A stretch of 64,000 nt of DNA, taken from positions 682,001 to 746,000 of the forward strand of contig NZ_JAMBOQ010000003.1 in the NCBI RefSeq assembly GCF_023715685.1. Direction: 5' to 3'. Numbering within the stretch: position 1 is the first letter of the stretch; each line of letters begins with the position of its first letter. Positions 52,241-61,072 of the stretch are shown in pieces. Made by a program: the position numbers and the translations under genes. Origin of the DNA: Priestia aryabhattai. Lineage in GTDB: Bacteria > Bacillota > Bacilli > Bacillales > Bacillaceae_H. The notes beneath the pieces are model-generated. The model was not told the origin of the DNA. It was given only the letters and a program-made list of their open reading frames with translations, and ran no database searches.

Positions 52241-53095
52241 ATGGGTGAATCTCCATTTGTTAAAAAAGATACGTTCGGTCGAAAGTTACATCGCTTAAAA
52301 GAACGCACTAAGCCATTTGTCGTGCGTTTTTCACGGTTTGGTCATGTGGCTCAAGGCGTTGTCTATTTTATCATCGGTATATTAGCGATTCAGACAGCTT
52401 TCGGATTAAAAGGCGATTTAGTTACTTCTCAAGGAGCACTGCACACAATTGCAAAGCAGCCGTTTGGATTTTTAATTTTACTTGTTTTGTCAGTAGGTTT
52501 AAGTGGATATGCATTTTGGCAAATCATTTCTGCTATTTTTGATCCTCACCACGTCGGGCATGGGATAAAAGGCGTTTTTACTCGTCTAGGCTATTTAGTT
52601 GTAGCCACGTTTTATATTAGTCTTTGTGTGAGCTCGGTAAAAATTTTGCTTCATGCTCACGTTCATACGTCAGGTAAGCATTATCAAACGGTATCTGCCA
52701 AGTTGTTATCTTACCCATTTGGGCAAACTATCATTGCGCTTACAGGTATCGGCATTATTATCTTTGGGATTGGACAAGTGTACTGGGCTCTTTCAGGCCG
52801 CTTCCTAAAAAAACTAAAGAAAAACGAAATGTCAAAAGAAGAGTGGCGATGGAGCGGGCATATTGGAAAAGTGGGCATCATTGCTCGAAGTATCGTCTTT
52901 GGGATTATTGGTTTCTTTCTTATTCGGACGGCTCTTCAAGCGGATCCAGACGAAACGAAAGGGTTAGATGGAGCCCTTGCTGAAGTAGCGCAGCGTCCTT
53001 TTGGGTCTGTACTGCTGGCTATCGTATCAATAGGGCTTATGGCATACGGGGTATATATGTTTGCAGAATCAAGGTATAAACGTATTAATCCTTAA
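52241..53095 (+). CDS. DUF1206 membrane protein
   Basis: A 284-residue protein of three tandem DUF1206 modules, each a pair of helices with the recurring pattern FGxVAQGVVYFIIGILAIQT (45-65 region), FTRLGYLVVATFYISLCV and GKVGIIARSIVFGIIGFFLI, plus conserved 'G.A..KQPFG' loops. AGGAGG precedes ATG 52241. Such proteins occur next to stress or membrane-lipid genes in bacilli; a function is not known. Its position after cls suggests a role in the membrane. Confidence 0.82.
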   Translation: MGESPFVKKDTFGRKLHRLKERTKPFVVRFSRFGHVAQGVVYFIIGILAIQTAFGLKGDLVTSQGALHTIAKQPFGFLILLVLSVGLSGYAFWQIISAIFDPHHVGHGIKGVFTRLGYLVVATFYISLCVSSVKILLHAHVHTSGKHYQTVSAKLLSYPFGQTIIALTGIGIIIFGIGQVYWALSGRFLKKLKKNEMSKEEWRWSGHIGKVGIIARSIVFGIIGFFLIRTALQADPDETKGLDGALAEVAQRPFGSVLLAIVSIGLMAYGVYMFAESRYKRINP

Positions 53096-53119
53096 TAAAA
53101 TTAAAAAGATGAAAAAGCT

Positions 53120-53146
53120 ACTTTTTGGCCTTCTGCTCATATCATA
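53120..53146 (+). promoter_or_regulatory. Possible sigma-K promoter
   Basis: AC (53120-53121) and CATATCATA (53138-53146) separated by 16 bp fit the sigma-K pattern AC-N16-CATAnnnTA. GerP-type genes are made in the mother cell late in sporulation, which agrees. Confidence 0.4.
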
Positions 53147-53179
53147 TAGCAGATAGATAATGAACAGGGGGAGAGGCAG

Positions 53180-53401
53180 ATGCCATCGGTAGTAGGAGCC
53201 GTAAATATCTCAAATGTATTGGTTTCATCTTCAGTGGAGTTTGGTGATTGTCTGGCTATTAAGCCAAAAAGCACAGCTTTTACAACAGTCGGTTCTGGTA
53301 GCGGGAACACAGGAAATTTTATGAATATTACAAGCAGTGCCAGTACCGCTAATACAATTGATATGGATATTAATGATCAAAATGTAGTGGGGAATGCATA
53401 A
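53180..53401 (+). CDS. GerPA/GerPF family spore germination protein
   Basis: A 73-residue protein of the GerPA/GerPF type: the start MPSVVGAVNISNV, FGDCLAIKPKS, the GSGSGNTGNF turn and the C-terminal VVGNA are family hallmarks. GerP proteins sit in the inner coat and help germinants reach their receptors. The usual gerPABCDEF operon is not here, so this is a solitary paralogue. GGGGGAGAGG precedes ATG 53180, and a terminator follows. Confidence 0.85.
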   Translation: MPSVVGAVNISNVLVSSSVEFGDCLAIKPKSTAFTTVGSGSGNTGNFMNITSSASTANTIDMDINDQNVVGNA

Positions 53402-53410
53402 GAAACGAAA

Positions 53411-53440
53411 GCTTATCGTCATCGGACGGTAAGCCTTTTT
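53411..53440 (+). terminator. Terminator after the GerPF-like gene
   Basis: GCTTATCGTC (53411-53420) pairs with GACGGTAAGC (53425-53434) with one G-T, followed by CTTTTT. Confidence 0.78.
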
Positions 53441-53558
53441 ATTTGAGTTTTACGTATACACAGGCGTCTCTTTACCACAATGTACCTCTAGGATTCTATC
53501 TTATAGGAGTAGTAAACTAGACAGGTGATGTCAAAAAGTGGGGAGGCGAGATTATAAA

Positions 53559-55064
53559 ATGAAGAAAATATGTATGAGCCTAATTATTCTCTGTCTTTTC
53601 AGTGGAGGATTGGCCCCGATGAGTAAAGGAGCCGCTGCTTCTTCAGTGGGCACTGTCAAAGGTGACAACGTAAACGTGTATCGTTCTCCTTCCTTACACT
53701 CTTCTGTTATGCAGACAGTGAAAAAAGGAGAAGAATTTCCTGTCATTTCATCTGAAGCTGGAGATGCAGCTCAAGTTACTACTCATACGGTAGTGCCAGG
53801 AAATACACTATGGCTACTAGCTAAGCAATACGGTGTAACAGTCAGTGATCTAATAAAACAAAATCAGCTAAAAAAGACGGAGCTGATTCCAGGGCAAACG
53901 CTGAAAATACCACCAAAAGGCTTGTTACATAAAGTAGTATCAGGAGATACGCTTTGGAAAATCTCTGTGAAGTACGGTGTAAAAACGAATGAATTAACAA
54001 AGTTAAATCAGCTGTCATCAACAAATATTGAGCCTGGACAAACGCTTGTTATTCCTGATTACTATGTACAAGTACAGCTTTTGGAAGGGAAAAAGGGCTG
54101 GATCAAGAAATCTGGTTTAGCGCAACAGAAGCATCAGCCTGTAGTTATGGGATGGAGCTTTAATGAAAAAACAGCAGGCTACACAGAATCGATGAAGCAA
54201 AAGAATTTAGACGTTGTTTCACCGCGTTGGTTTACGCTAACGTCGAGTGACAAAGTTGTTTCATCTTCCATAAATGCATCATATGTTCAAACGGCTCATA
54301 AAAACGGCAAAAAAGTCTGGCCGCTTATTGGTAACAATTTTGATGATGTGCTTACAAATGATGTGCTAAGTAACAAAGCAAAGCGGCAAAAGCTTGTATC
54401 CTCAGTAGAAAGTTCGCTAGTAAAAACAAACAGCGATGGGATCAATGTTGACTTTGAAAATATTAATATCAAAAATAAACAAGATTTTGTTTTATTTATT
54501 AAAGAGTTAAAAGCAGTGTTAAAGCCTCATGGTATGACTGTTTCAGTAGACGTAACAAGAGAAAATAATGATCCGTTTTGGTCGGGAAGCTTTGATCGGA
54601 AACAGATTGGTCAAGTGGCAGACTATGTCATTATGATGGGATATGAAGAACACTGGGGAGGAAGTCAGGTTCCAGGATCTGTTGCTTCGCTGCCTTGGGT
54701 GAAAGAAGGAACAGAACTTCTTATGAAAGATGTACCTGCACACAAAATTCTGCTCGGAGTTCCTTTTTATACGCGAGAATGGAAAACGGACCTATCGACC
54801 AAAAAAGTTGTCACAAAAGACTTAACGATGAAAGAAGCCGAAGCTGTTATCTCTTCTAAAAAGTTGACTAAAAAATGGGATAGCCAAGCCTCACAGTACT
54901 ATGTAGAATACACGGAAAATGGTACGAAGCATCAAATATGGCTCGAAGACAAAGCATCTATGCAGCGCCGGGTTAAATTAATTAATGACTATCATTTAGG
55001 TGGAGCGGCAGCTTGGTATATTGGTTCAGAAACATCAGATATATGGGAGTTATACAACTTTTAA
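53559..55064 (+). CDS. Secreted SH3/LysM/GH18 glycoside hydrolase
   Basis: A 501-residue exported protein. Signal peptide (residues 1-26, cut near GAAAS). An SH3b-like start (30-67, VKGDNVNVYRSPSL) is interrupted by two LysM domains (75-117 and 123-166), after which the missing SH3 end resumes (YYVQVQLLEGKKGWIKKSGLA, 168-188). The rest is a GH18 barrel with the catalytic DGINVDFE (Glu300). Related bacillus enzymes, such as the SleL/YaaH and YvbX types, act as N-acetylglucosaminidases on peptidoglycan or spore cortex. ATG 53559 follows GGGGAGGCG by about 13 bases, slightly long. A terminator follows. Confidence 0.9.
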   Translation: MKKICMSLIILCLFSGGLAPMSKGAAASSVGTVKGDNVNVYRSPSLHSSVMQTVKKGEEFPVISSEAGDAAQVTTHTVVPGNTLWLLAKQYGVTVSDLIKQNQLKKTELIPGQTLKIPPKGLLHKVVSGDTLWKISVKYGVKTNELTKLNQLSSTNIEPGQTLVIPDYYVQVQLLEGKKGWIKKSGLAQQKHQPVVMGWSFNEKTAGYTESMKQKNLDVVSPRWFTLTSSDKVVSSSINASYVQTAHKNGKKVWPLIGNNFDDVLTNDVLSNKAKRQKLVSSVESSLVKTNSDGINVDFENINIKNKQDFVLFIKELKAVLKPHGMTVSVDVTRENNDPFWSGSFDRKQIGQVADYVIMMGYEEHWGGSQVPGSVASLPWVKEGTELLMKDVPAHKILLGVPFYTREWKTDLSTKKVVTKDLTMKEAEAVISSKKLTKKWDSQASQYYVEYTENGTKHQIWLEDKASMQRRVKLINDYHLGGAAAWYIGSETSDIWELYNF

Positions 55065-55067
55065 ATA

Positions 55068-55109
55068 AAAAAACACACCTCATGCTTAATTTAGCGAGGT
55101 GTGTTTTTT
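55068..55109 (+). terminator. Terminator after the GH18 gene
   Basis: AAAAAACACACCTC (55068-55081) pairs with GAGGTGTGTTTTTT (55096-55109). Confidence 0.88.
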
Positions 55110-55352
55110 ATTTGAATCATAATGAAGCGCATACATCTATTTACAAACGAGATGAATTTTACAATATTTGTTTTTCTTGAGTTAATTTATAACTATATTC
55201 CAAAATGAGCCTATTTAACCTTTTTTTAGTTGAAAACGCTTAATGACTTTACGATAAAGATAATTTATAGTAAATTCAGTTTCTATACAATAAATTTACT
55301 AAATGAACAATTAAGTGATTTAATTATTAACTAAGTGAAAGGAATGGATGTT

Positions 55353-56555
55353 ATGGGAAATGTATTAGTAATAGGCTTTCCAGGTGAAGGACATGTGAAC
55401 CCTTCTTTAGGAATTGTAAAAGAATTGATTGCTCAAGGGGAAAAGGTCGTCTATTACGGCATTGAAGACTATGCTGAAAAAATTCGAAAATCAGGCGCGG
55501 AATTTCGTGAATACGAAGATTTTCGTCCAAGTCTTGATATGAGCAACCGGATGACTAAAGAAGAGTCTTATGACCGCTATGAAATAATGAATTTGTTTTT
55601 AAATGAATCTGAAAATATTATTACTAAAATTATGAGTGAAACAAAACATGAAACATATGATTATGTACTTTACGATTATCACCTTTTAGCAGGTTCCGCT
55701 GTGGCCGACCTTCTTAAGCTTCCGAAGATTTCTCTTTGTACGACATTTGCGTTAAATAAGGAGTTAGCAACTTGTATGATGCCAAGTGGTCAAACAGAAC
55801 CTGAACAATCTTCCTTTTATCCTCAATTCGAAAAATCATTAAATAAGTTCAACAACCAATATAATACTGGATTAAAAGATTCCATGGACATTATGTCGAA
55901 TCCAGGGGATATTACGTTAGTATTTACGTCAGAATTCTTTCAGCCAAACGTATCTGAATTTACGAGTGAATACAAGTTTATTGGTCCTTCAATTGTTAAA
56001 CGACTGGATATTGAAGATCCTTCTTACTTACAAAATGAAGATGAAAAAATTATCTTTGTTTCCATGGGAACGATTTTTAATCAGCAGCTAGAAATCTATA
56101 ACTTATGTGTAGAAGCATTAAAAGATTTTGAGGGTAAAGTAATTTTATCTATTGGTAAAAATACAAAACCTGAAGAATTAGCACACATTCCAGAAAATTT
56201 CGTTGTGAAGCAATACGTGCCGCAGCTAGAAATCTTAAAACGTGCGGATTTATTTATTACTCACGGCGGAATGAACAGCAGCAGTGAAGGTTTATACTAC
56301 GATACGCCGCTTGTCGTTATTCCAATGGCAGTGGATCAATTTATGGTTGGCGATCGTGTGCAGGAGTTAGGAGCAGGTGTAAAATTAGATAAAAATAATG
56401 TATCTGCTGAGCTAATCAAAAATACAGTTAATGATGTTTTAACCACTGACACATATAAACAACATGCACAACAAATTGGAGCATCACTTCGCTCGGCGGG
56501 AGGATACAAGCAAGGAGTGAAAGAGATTTTTAAGATGGTGCCTGTTAAAGCGTAA
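55353..56555 (+). CDS. UDP-glycosyltransferase, macrolide/YjiC type
   Basis: A 400-residue GT-B glycosyltransferase of family GT1 (MGT type). The N-terminal acceptor domain starts MGNVLVIGFPGEGHVNPSLG, where His20 is the likely catalytic base. The C-terminal donor domain has VKQYVPQLEILKRADLFITH and GGMNSSSEGL (near 300-312), which bind the UDP-sugar. Bacillus relatives (YjiC, YdhE, YojK) glucosylate flavonoids, macrolides and other small molecules. ATG 55353 follows AAAGGA. galU lies 44 bases downstream, apparently in the same operon, providing UDP-glucose. Confidence 0.86.
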   Translation: MGNVLVIGFPGEGHVNPSLGIVKELIAQGEKVVYYGIEDYAEKIRKSGAEFREYEDFRPSLDMSNRMTKEESYDRYEIMNLFLNESENIITKIMSETKHETYDYVLYDYHLLAGSAVADLLKLPKISLCTTFALNKELATCMMPSGQTEPEQSSFYPQFEKSLNKFNNQYNTGLKDSMDIMSNPGDITLVFTSEFFQPNVSEFTSEYKFIGPSIVKRLDIEDPSYLQNEDEKIIFVSMGTIFNQQLEIYNLCVEALKDFEGKVILSIGKNTKPEELAHIPENFVVKQYVPQLEILKRADLFITHGGMNSSSEGLYYDTPLVVIPMAVDQFMVGDRVQELGAGVKLDKNNVSAELIKNTVNDVLTTDTYKQHAQQIGASLRSAGGYKQGVKEIFKMVPVKA

Positions 56556-56599
56556 TATATGTAAGACAACTAGATAACTAAAAGAGAGGAGTAAATAAT

Positions 56600-57508
56600 A
56601 TGCAGCCTATAAAAAAAGCAGTTATACCAGCAGCAGGGTTAGGTACTCGTTTTTTACCAGTTACAAAATCTATTCCGAAAGAAATGCTTCCAATTGTAAA
56701 TAAGCCTGTAATTCAATTTATTGTAGAAGAAGCCTTAAAATCAGGAATCGAAGATATTTTAATTGTGACAGGAAATGGAAAACAAGCGATTGAAAATCAT
56801 TTTGATCATAATATTCAACTAGAACACTTGCTTCATCAAAAGGGAAAGACCGAACTATTAGAAGAAATGGAGCATATCTCTGAACTAGCGAATATTCATT
56901 ACGTTCGTCAAAAAGAAATGAAGGGGCTTGGCCATGCGATTGGCTGTGCTCGACAGTTCGTTGGAAACGAACCGTTTGCGGTTTTACTTGGAGATGACTT
57001 AACAGACCCAGACCAGCCTTGTTTAAAACAGCTAATTGACCAGTATAACCAAACGGGGTCATCCGTTATCGGTGTACAGCGCGTAGAGGAAGAATCCGTT
57101 CACCGATACGGGATTATTGATCCCAAAACAAATGAAGACCGGTTATACAAAGTAAATGGCTTTGTAGAAAAACCGTCAGCTGAAGAAGCTCCGTCTAATT
57201 TGGGTATTGTTGGAAGATATGTATTTACACCTGACATTTTTGATTACCTCGAAACGCAGGAAGCTGGAAAAGGCGGGGAAATTCAGCTAACGGATGCTAT
57301 TCAGCGTATGAATATAGACCGTTCTATTTACGCTTACGAATTCGAAGGTGAACGTTATGATGCAGGGGAAAAATTAGATTTTATTTTTACGACCCTTGCT
57401 TTTGCATTAAAAGATGAAGAATTAAAATCACCTCTTTTAACTAAATTCAAAGAGCTGATCAACAAGGAAGAACAAAAAGAAAAAATTGCTGTACAAATTG
57501 GAAAATAA
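56600..57508 (+). CDS. galU: UTP-glucose-1-phosphate uridylyltransferase
   Basis: A 302-residue GalU/GtaB-family enzyme forming UDP-glucose from UTP and glucose-1-phosphate. The nucleotide signature [19 protein letters not shown] (10-28), GDDLTDPD (near 131) and [13 protein letters not shown] (near 183) are diagnostic. Bacillus genomes often carry several paralogues (gtaB, yngB, ytdA), so this may be an accessory copy. AGAGAGGAG precedes ATG 56600. It is paired with the upstream glycosyltransferase and followed by a terminator. Confidence 0.92.
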   Translation: MQPIKKAVIPAAGLGTRFLPVTKSIPKEMLPIVNKPVIQFIVEEALKSGIEDILIVTGNGKQAIENHFDHNIQLEHLLHQKGKTELLEEMEHISELANIHYVRQKEMKGLGHAIGCARQFVGNEPFAVLLGDDLTDPDQPCLKQLIDQYNQTGSSVIGVQRVEEESVHRYGIIDPKTNEDRLYKVNGFVEKPSAEEAPSNLGIVGRYVFTPDIFDYLETQEAGKGGEIQLTDAIQRMNIDRSIYAYEFEGERYDAGEKLDFIFTTLAFALKDEELKSPLLTKFKELINKEEQKEKIAVQIGK

Positions 57509-57520
57509 CCTTCATTTACA

Positions 57521-57562
57521 CACCTTTCTTCTACAGTTTCTTGAAGAAAGGTGCATTTTTTT
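57521..57562 (+). terminator. Terminator after galU
   Basis: CACCTTTCTTC (57521-57531) pairs with GAAGAAAGGTG (57543-57553), followed by a T run. Confidence 0.83.
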
Positions 57563-57611
57563 GTAGAAATTGAACGTTTGACAGCTGGATAGAAAGGATT
57601 GAAATGACTTC

Positions 57612-58823
57612 ATGTCGAAAGCAGAAAATTCGTTTGTATCAGGCATAAAGATTGTATTTACCGACCGGGATTTTCGAACGATTTTTATTTCATTATTTAT
57701 TATCGGATTGTCTGTTGGCGGCTTTATGCCTTATTTAACCGTTTGGGCAACAAATACATTGCACGCGACTTCGTTTCAAGCAGGGTTTTTATTTGTCCCA
57801 ATGAGCATTATTGGTTTGATCGTCTCGTTTTATTTAGCTTCTTTATCAGACAAATGGGGGAAACGAAAGCCATTTATTATTTGGGCGTTACTGATTGGAA
57901 CCATTTCAAAAGTTCCGTTAGCATTTACGCATTCTTATACAATAGCACTCATTTTACTTGCTATAGGAGGGTTTAATGCGTTTTCCTTTTTCTTTGCTCT
58001 ACTGAATGATTTTATTGTTAAAAAAGAAGAAAGCAAATCGAAGGCAGGTACGATTACCGGTACCGTCCGAATGGCTTTTTCACAAGGCTATATTTTTGGA
58101 CCTATGCTTGGCGCTTTAATCATTGACCACGGAGGATATGCTCTTTTGTTTTTACTATCAGGGTTGTTATCGCTAGCAACTTTAGCGTGGGTTCTTTTTG
58201 CGCTTAAAGAAGACAGTATGCCTCAAACTTCAGCTCATGCATCTTCAAAAGCGCCAGCTGGTATCCCTTCTGTATTAATAGCTGTATTCGTAGCAGCTCT
58301 TTTCATTTTTGCGGGTGATTCCGGACGTTCCATGTACTTGCCGCTATATATAACTGATACGTTAAAGCAATCCGTTTCTATTGTAGGGATTCTCTTTACC
58401 GTTACGTCTGTTTTTGAGCTAGTATTTATGCCGTTAGGGGGCTATTTTTCTGATAAGATCGGAGTTAAACGATTCTTTATTATTGGAATTGCTTGCCAAG
58501 TACTTTATTTTATTTTAACGAGCCTTCATTTACCGCTGAGTGGATTAATTGCACTTCAGGTATTTTATGCCTTTATTCTATCCGCTACAATGGGAGTGGG
58601 AATGGTGTATGCTCAGTCACTGGCCCCACGTCAAATTGGACTAGCCACGACGGCATATATGACAGCTATACAAACTTCAGCAGTTGTCAGCAGCTTAGCT
58701 ATGGGGTCACTAGTTAGCGCGATTCCGTTGCCTTCTACTTTTTACATTTTAGCTGTTTTTGCGGTTGTTTCAGGTGTGATGTTTCTATTTATGAAGCAAA
58801 AGTCAGCTGAGGAAATGAACTGA
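57612..58823 (+). CDS. MFS transporter, sugar-efflux (SET)-like
   Basis: A 403-residue 12-helix major facilitator. The layout, with LSDKWGKRKPF (motif A, near 76-86) and DKIGVKRFF in the second half, resembles the sugar/drug efflux SetA/SetB group. It would export a sugar or glycoside; given the neighbouring glycosyltransferase and galU this is tempting, though a terminator separates them. The ribosome site AAAGGAT is 14 bases away and overlaps a 14-codon ORF at 57604, so translation may be modest. Confidence 0.75.
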   Translation: MSKAENSFVSGIKIVFTDRDFRTIFISLFIIGLSVGGFMPYLTVWATNTLHATSFQAGFLFVPMSIIGLIVSFYLASLSDKWGKRKPFIIWALLIGTISKVPLAFTHSYTIALILLAIGGFNAFSFFFALLNDFIVKKEESKSKAGTITGTVRMAFSQGYIFGPMLGALIIDHGGYALLFLLSGLLSLATLAWVLFALKEDSMPQTSAHASSKAPAGIPSVLIAVFVAALFIFAGDSGRSMYLPLYITDTLKQSVSIVGILFTVTSVFELVFMPLGGYFSDKIGVKRFFIIGIACQVLYFILTSLHLPLSGLIALQVFYAFILSATMGVGMVYAQSLAPRQIGLATTAYMTAIQTSAVVSSLAMGSLVSAIPLPSTFYILAVFAVVSGVMFLFMKQKSAEEMN

Positions 58824-58830
58824 AAAATTA

Positions 58831-58872
58831 AAAAGCCTTTTCTCTATTAAAGGAGAGAAAAGGCTTTTTTTT
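58831..58872. terminator. Bidirectional terminator
   Basis: AAAAGCCTTTTCTCT (58831-58845) pairs perfectly with AGAGAAAAGGCTTTT (58854-58868), between two convergent MFS genes. Confidence 0.9.
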
Positions 58873-60094
58873 ATGATGCTGTTTCTTGAATTTGTTCGCT
58901 GCGCTTTTTATCTAAAATTTTGCGGTAGCGGTAATTAACAAAGGCAGCAGCCACCATACCTACTACTGAAAGCATCGCATCAAAAATAAAGATAATTGAA
59001 ATATGTCCCGTTTTAGACATGAGACCTGTTGCTAAAGGCAATAAAATAGCAGCTAGTCCAGCAGCGGTCGCTACAATTCCAGTAACTGTTCCTTTTTTGT
59101 TCCAGAAAAGCTCGGTCATAACAGTAATCGCTAATTGAAAGACCCCAGCCGTAGAAAAACCCATGAAAAAAGCAGCTACAACTGCAATAGTAGGTACTTT
59201 AACAAACAGAAGCGTAAGTACGGCTATAAGGGTAATCATCGGGTAAACGAGAATAACCGTTACAGGACGAAGCACTTTGCTTAATAATACAGCTAATACT
59301 AAAACAGAGATTAAAGCTCCGATACTGTAGTAGCTTAAAAGGCGAACCGAGCTGCTTTCAGCCATATCTAATACTTGTTGACCATAAGTAGGCAGCCAAA
59401 TTTGAGCCACCGTAAACAGCGCTGTAGAAGTAAATCCAATCACAATAAGAGCAATTCCTTCTTGTTTCATTTTAGGAGGAGAGATGAATTTATTCTCTCC
59501 TGTATTTTGTTGTTGAACTCTACTCTGTTCGCGTTTATGATTGGGAAAAGGCAGTTTGAACATAAAGATCATATTTAGTAAATAAATAAGAGCCGGAAGG
59601 AAAAAAGCATATCCATAAAACAAATCACGATCCGCAAAGAAGGCAATCATAAACGGAAGAAGTGCCGCTCCAGCTGAAATAAATGCTTTTACAAGAACAC
59701 TCGCTGAACCTGAAGATTTAGGAAAGACCTCAATCAAAGCAGGGTATGTTCCAGCATCCATAGCGGAGTTTGCAATACCAGCAATAATGGCAAAGATAAA
59801 GGCTGTTTGATAATTTGGCGATAATGGAATGCCAATTAAGAAAATAGCCATCGTCAGAGACGAAATAATAATCAAAGGCTTTCGTCCGAATTTATCAGAC
59901 AAGATGCCTGATAGAGAATATGAAAGTAATTTTCCAATTCCGATAGCAGAAATAATATAGCTGATTCCCGCACCGTCGGTATTTAATTGTTTTGTCAAAA
60001 ATGACATATTTGATGCAAGCATGATATTTACCATGCCAAGTAGAAAGTAGTTAATATACATACCTGAAGCGGACAGCATGTACTTATTTTTCAT
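58871..60094 (-). CDS. MFS transporter
   Basis: A 407-residue 12-helix major facilitator of the metabolite:H+ symporter/aromatic acid branch. Motif A is SGILSDKFGRKPL (near 61-73), and the second half contains FWNKKGTVTGIVATAAGLAA (near 335-354). The central loop carries a Gln/Asn-rich stretch (QSRVQQQNTGENK). The substrate is unknown. AAGGATG precedes ATG 60094 by six bases. A short ORF with a strong ribosome site and a pair of direct repeats lie upstream. Confidence 0.8.
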   Translation of the reverse strand: MKNKYMLSASGMYINYFLLGMVNIMLASNMSFLTKQLNTDGAGISYIISAIGIGKLLSYSLSGILSDKFGRKPLIIISSLTMAIFLIGIPLSPNYQTAFIFAIIAGIANSAMDAGTYPALIEVFPKSSGSASVLVKAFISAGAALLPFMIAFFADRDLFYGYAFFLPALIYLLNMIFMFKLPFPNHKREQSRVQQQNTGENKFISPPKMKQEGIALIVIGFTSTALFTVAQIWLPTYGQQVLDMAESSSVRLLSYYSIGALISVLVLAVLLSKVLRPVTVILVYPMITLIAVLTLLFVKVPTIAVVAAFFMGFSTAGVFQLAITVMTELFWNKKGTVTGIVATAAGLAAILLPLATGLMSKTGHISIIFIFDAMLSVVGMVAAAFVNYRYRKILDKKRSEQIQETAS

Positions 60095-60122
60095 CGTTTA
60101 CACATCCTTACGTAAATACAGC

Positions 60123-60149
60123 TTATATGAAATGGATAAAAGTAATCAT
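60123..60149 (-). CDS. Possible 8-codon leader peptide of the MFS gene
   Basis: On the minus strand AAAGGAGGAACAG is followed by ATG 60149 and the peptide MITFIHFI with TAA at 60123-60125, 28 bp before the MFS start. The ribosome site is far stronger than needed by chance. Leader peptides of this kind attenuate resistance pumps, but no clear paired hairpins were found. Confidence 0.35.
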   Translation of the reverse strand: MITFIHFI

Positions 60150-60276
60150 CTGTTCCTCCTTTTTTTCTTCGTAATTTATAAACCTACTTCCATGATAAGT
60201 TTATGAAGACATTACCTTTACCTTTTATCATTGGATTCATTCAGTTCTTTTTAGTATGTGACTAAATGCGTGCATC

Positions 60277-60333
60277 TAGTGCTTTAAATCAATATGGAAT
60301 CTATTCTAACATGTTTTTAGCGCTTTAAACCAA
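60277..60333. repeat. Pair of 16-bp direct repeats upstream of the MFS gene
   Basis: TAGTGCTTTAAATCAA (60277-60292) and TAGCGCTTTAAACCAA (60318-60333) differ at two positions and are 41 bp apart, about four helical turns. They lie in the 420-bp gap (60095-60514) between divergent genes, so either could be controlled. The rest of the gap holds only the possible leader peptide and a sigma-B-like GGGTAT without a convincing -35. Confidence 0.5.
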
Positions 60334-60514
60334 AAAAGTGATGTTTTATAAAAAATTCCTACCTTCTTTCACGGTTTCACTAAAGAAATTCTACAAAAAA
60401 TGTGCGCTGGAAAGCAGGCTGTATAAGAATCGCCTCTTAATAGTGATTATTCCAAAGGGGAAAAGGGTATTTATAAACTAAGGAAAAGGAAACAAAGGAA
60501 GAAAGGTGGAAACA

Positions 60515-60886
60515 ATGAAGCACAAAGTATTTTTTGATGCGGAATGTCCTTTATGTTACAACGTAAAAAAAATAATTAAAGCGCTGGACTGGACGAACCA
60601 AATCCAGTGGATTCCAGTTCAGTACATTGAACGAACGGAGTATAGTTATTTAAAAGAAGAAGGAAGAGATTTGTATGACCAAATCCATATGGTAACCAAA
60701 AAAGGTGAAGTGCTGGCAGGATTTGAAACGGTTAGACGGCTTTTAACTGTTTTGCCTTTTACATTTCCAATCGGCGTACTTCTGCATTTACCATTGATGA
60801 AAAAAGCGTTCAGTCCGCTATACAAATGGATCTCCACAAACCGATACGACTGGTTTGGACGCTACGATTCGCCGCGGACCACATAA
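60515..60886 (+). CDS. Thiol-disulfide oxidoreductase DCC family (DUF393)
   Basis: A 123-residue protein starting MKHKVFFDAECPLCYN with the CPLC motif (Cys11, Cys14) behind a DxxC pattern, the signature of the DCC/DUF393 thioredoxin-like family; LPLMKKAFSPLYKWIS and the C-terminal arginine-rich end are also typical. B. subtilis YuxK belongs here. The role in redox balance is inferred from fold. ATG 60515 follows AAGGTGG; an in-frame GTG at 60506 overlaps that site. Confidence 0.83.
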   Translation: MKHKVFFDAECPLCYNVKKIIKALDWTNQIQWIPVQYIERTEYSYLKEEGRDLYDQIHMVTKKGEVLAGFETVRRLLTVLPFTFPIGVLLHLPLMKKAFSPLYKWISTNRYDWFGRYDSPRTT

Positions 60887-60892
60887 ACATAT

Positions 60893-60930
60893 AAAAGGGA
60901 CGAGCTTTGAAAAGGCTTGTTCCTTTTGTT
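60893..60930 (+). terminator. Terminator after the DCC-family gene
   Basis: AAAAGGGACGAGCT (60893-60906) pairs with GGCTTGTTCCTTTT (60914-60927) with G-T pairs, followed by Ts. Confidence 0.72.
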
Positions 60931-61072
60931 TTGATGGAATTATAATTTATACATACCTTGATTTTTAAAAAAAGAAAACGTGAAGGTTTCAGATAAAAAA
61001 CGTGAAATTTAGTATGAATGAAACGCTTGCTACATTCTAGAAAAACAGTTATAGCTGAAAGGGAGAACTTAT

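Noticed and set aside
55231..55244. cre-like site TGAAAACGCTTAAT upstream of the glycosyltransferase
   Set aside because: The last two positions deviate from the CcpA consensus and no promoter could be placed around it, so I list it only as a remark.
57604..57648. 14-codon ORF overlapping the start of the SET-like MFS gene
   Set aside because: It uses the ribosome site of the MFS gene, but the peptide has no features and lies largely inside the larger gene.
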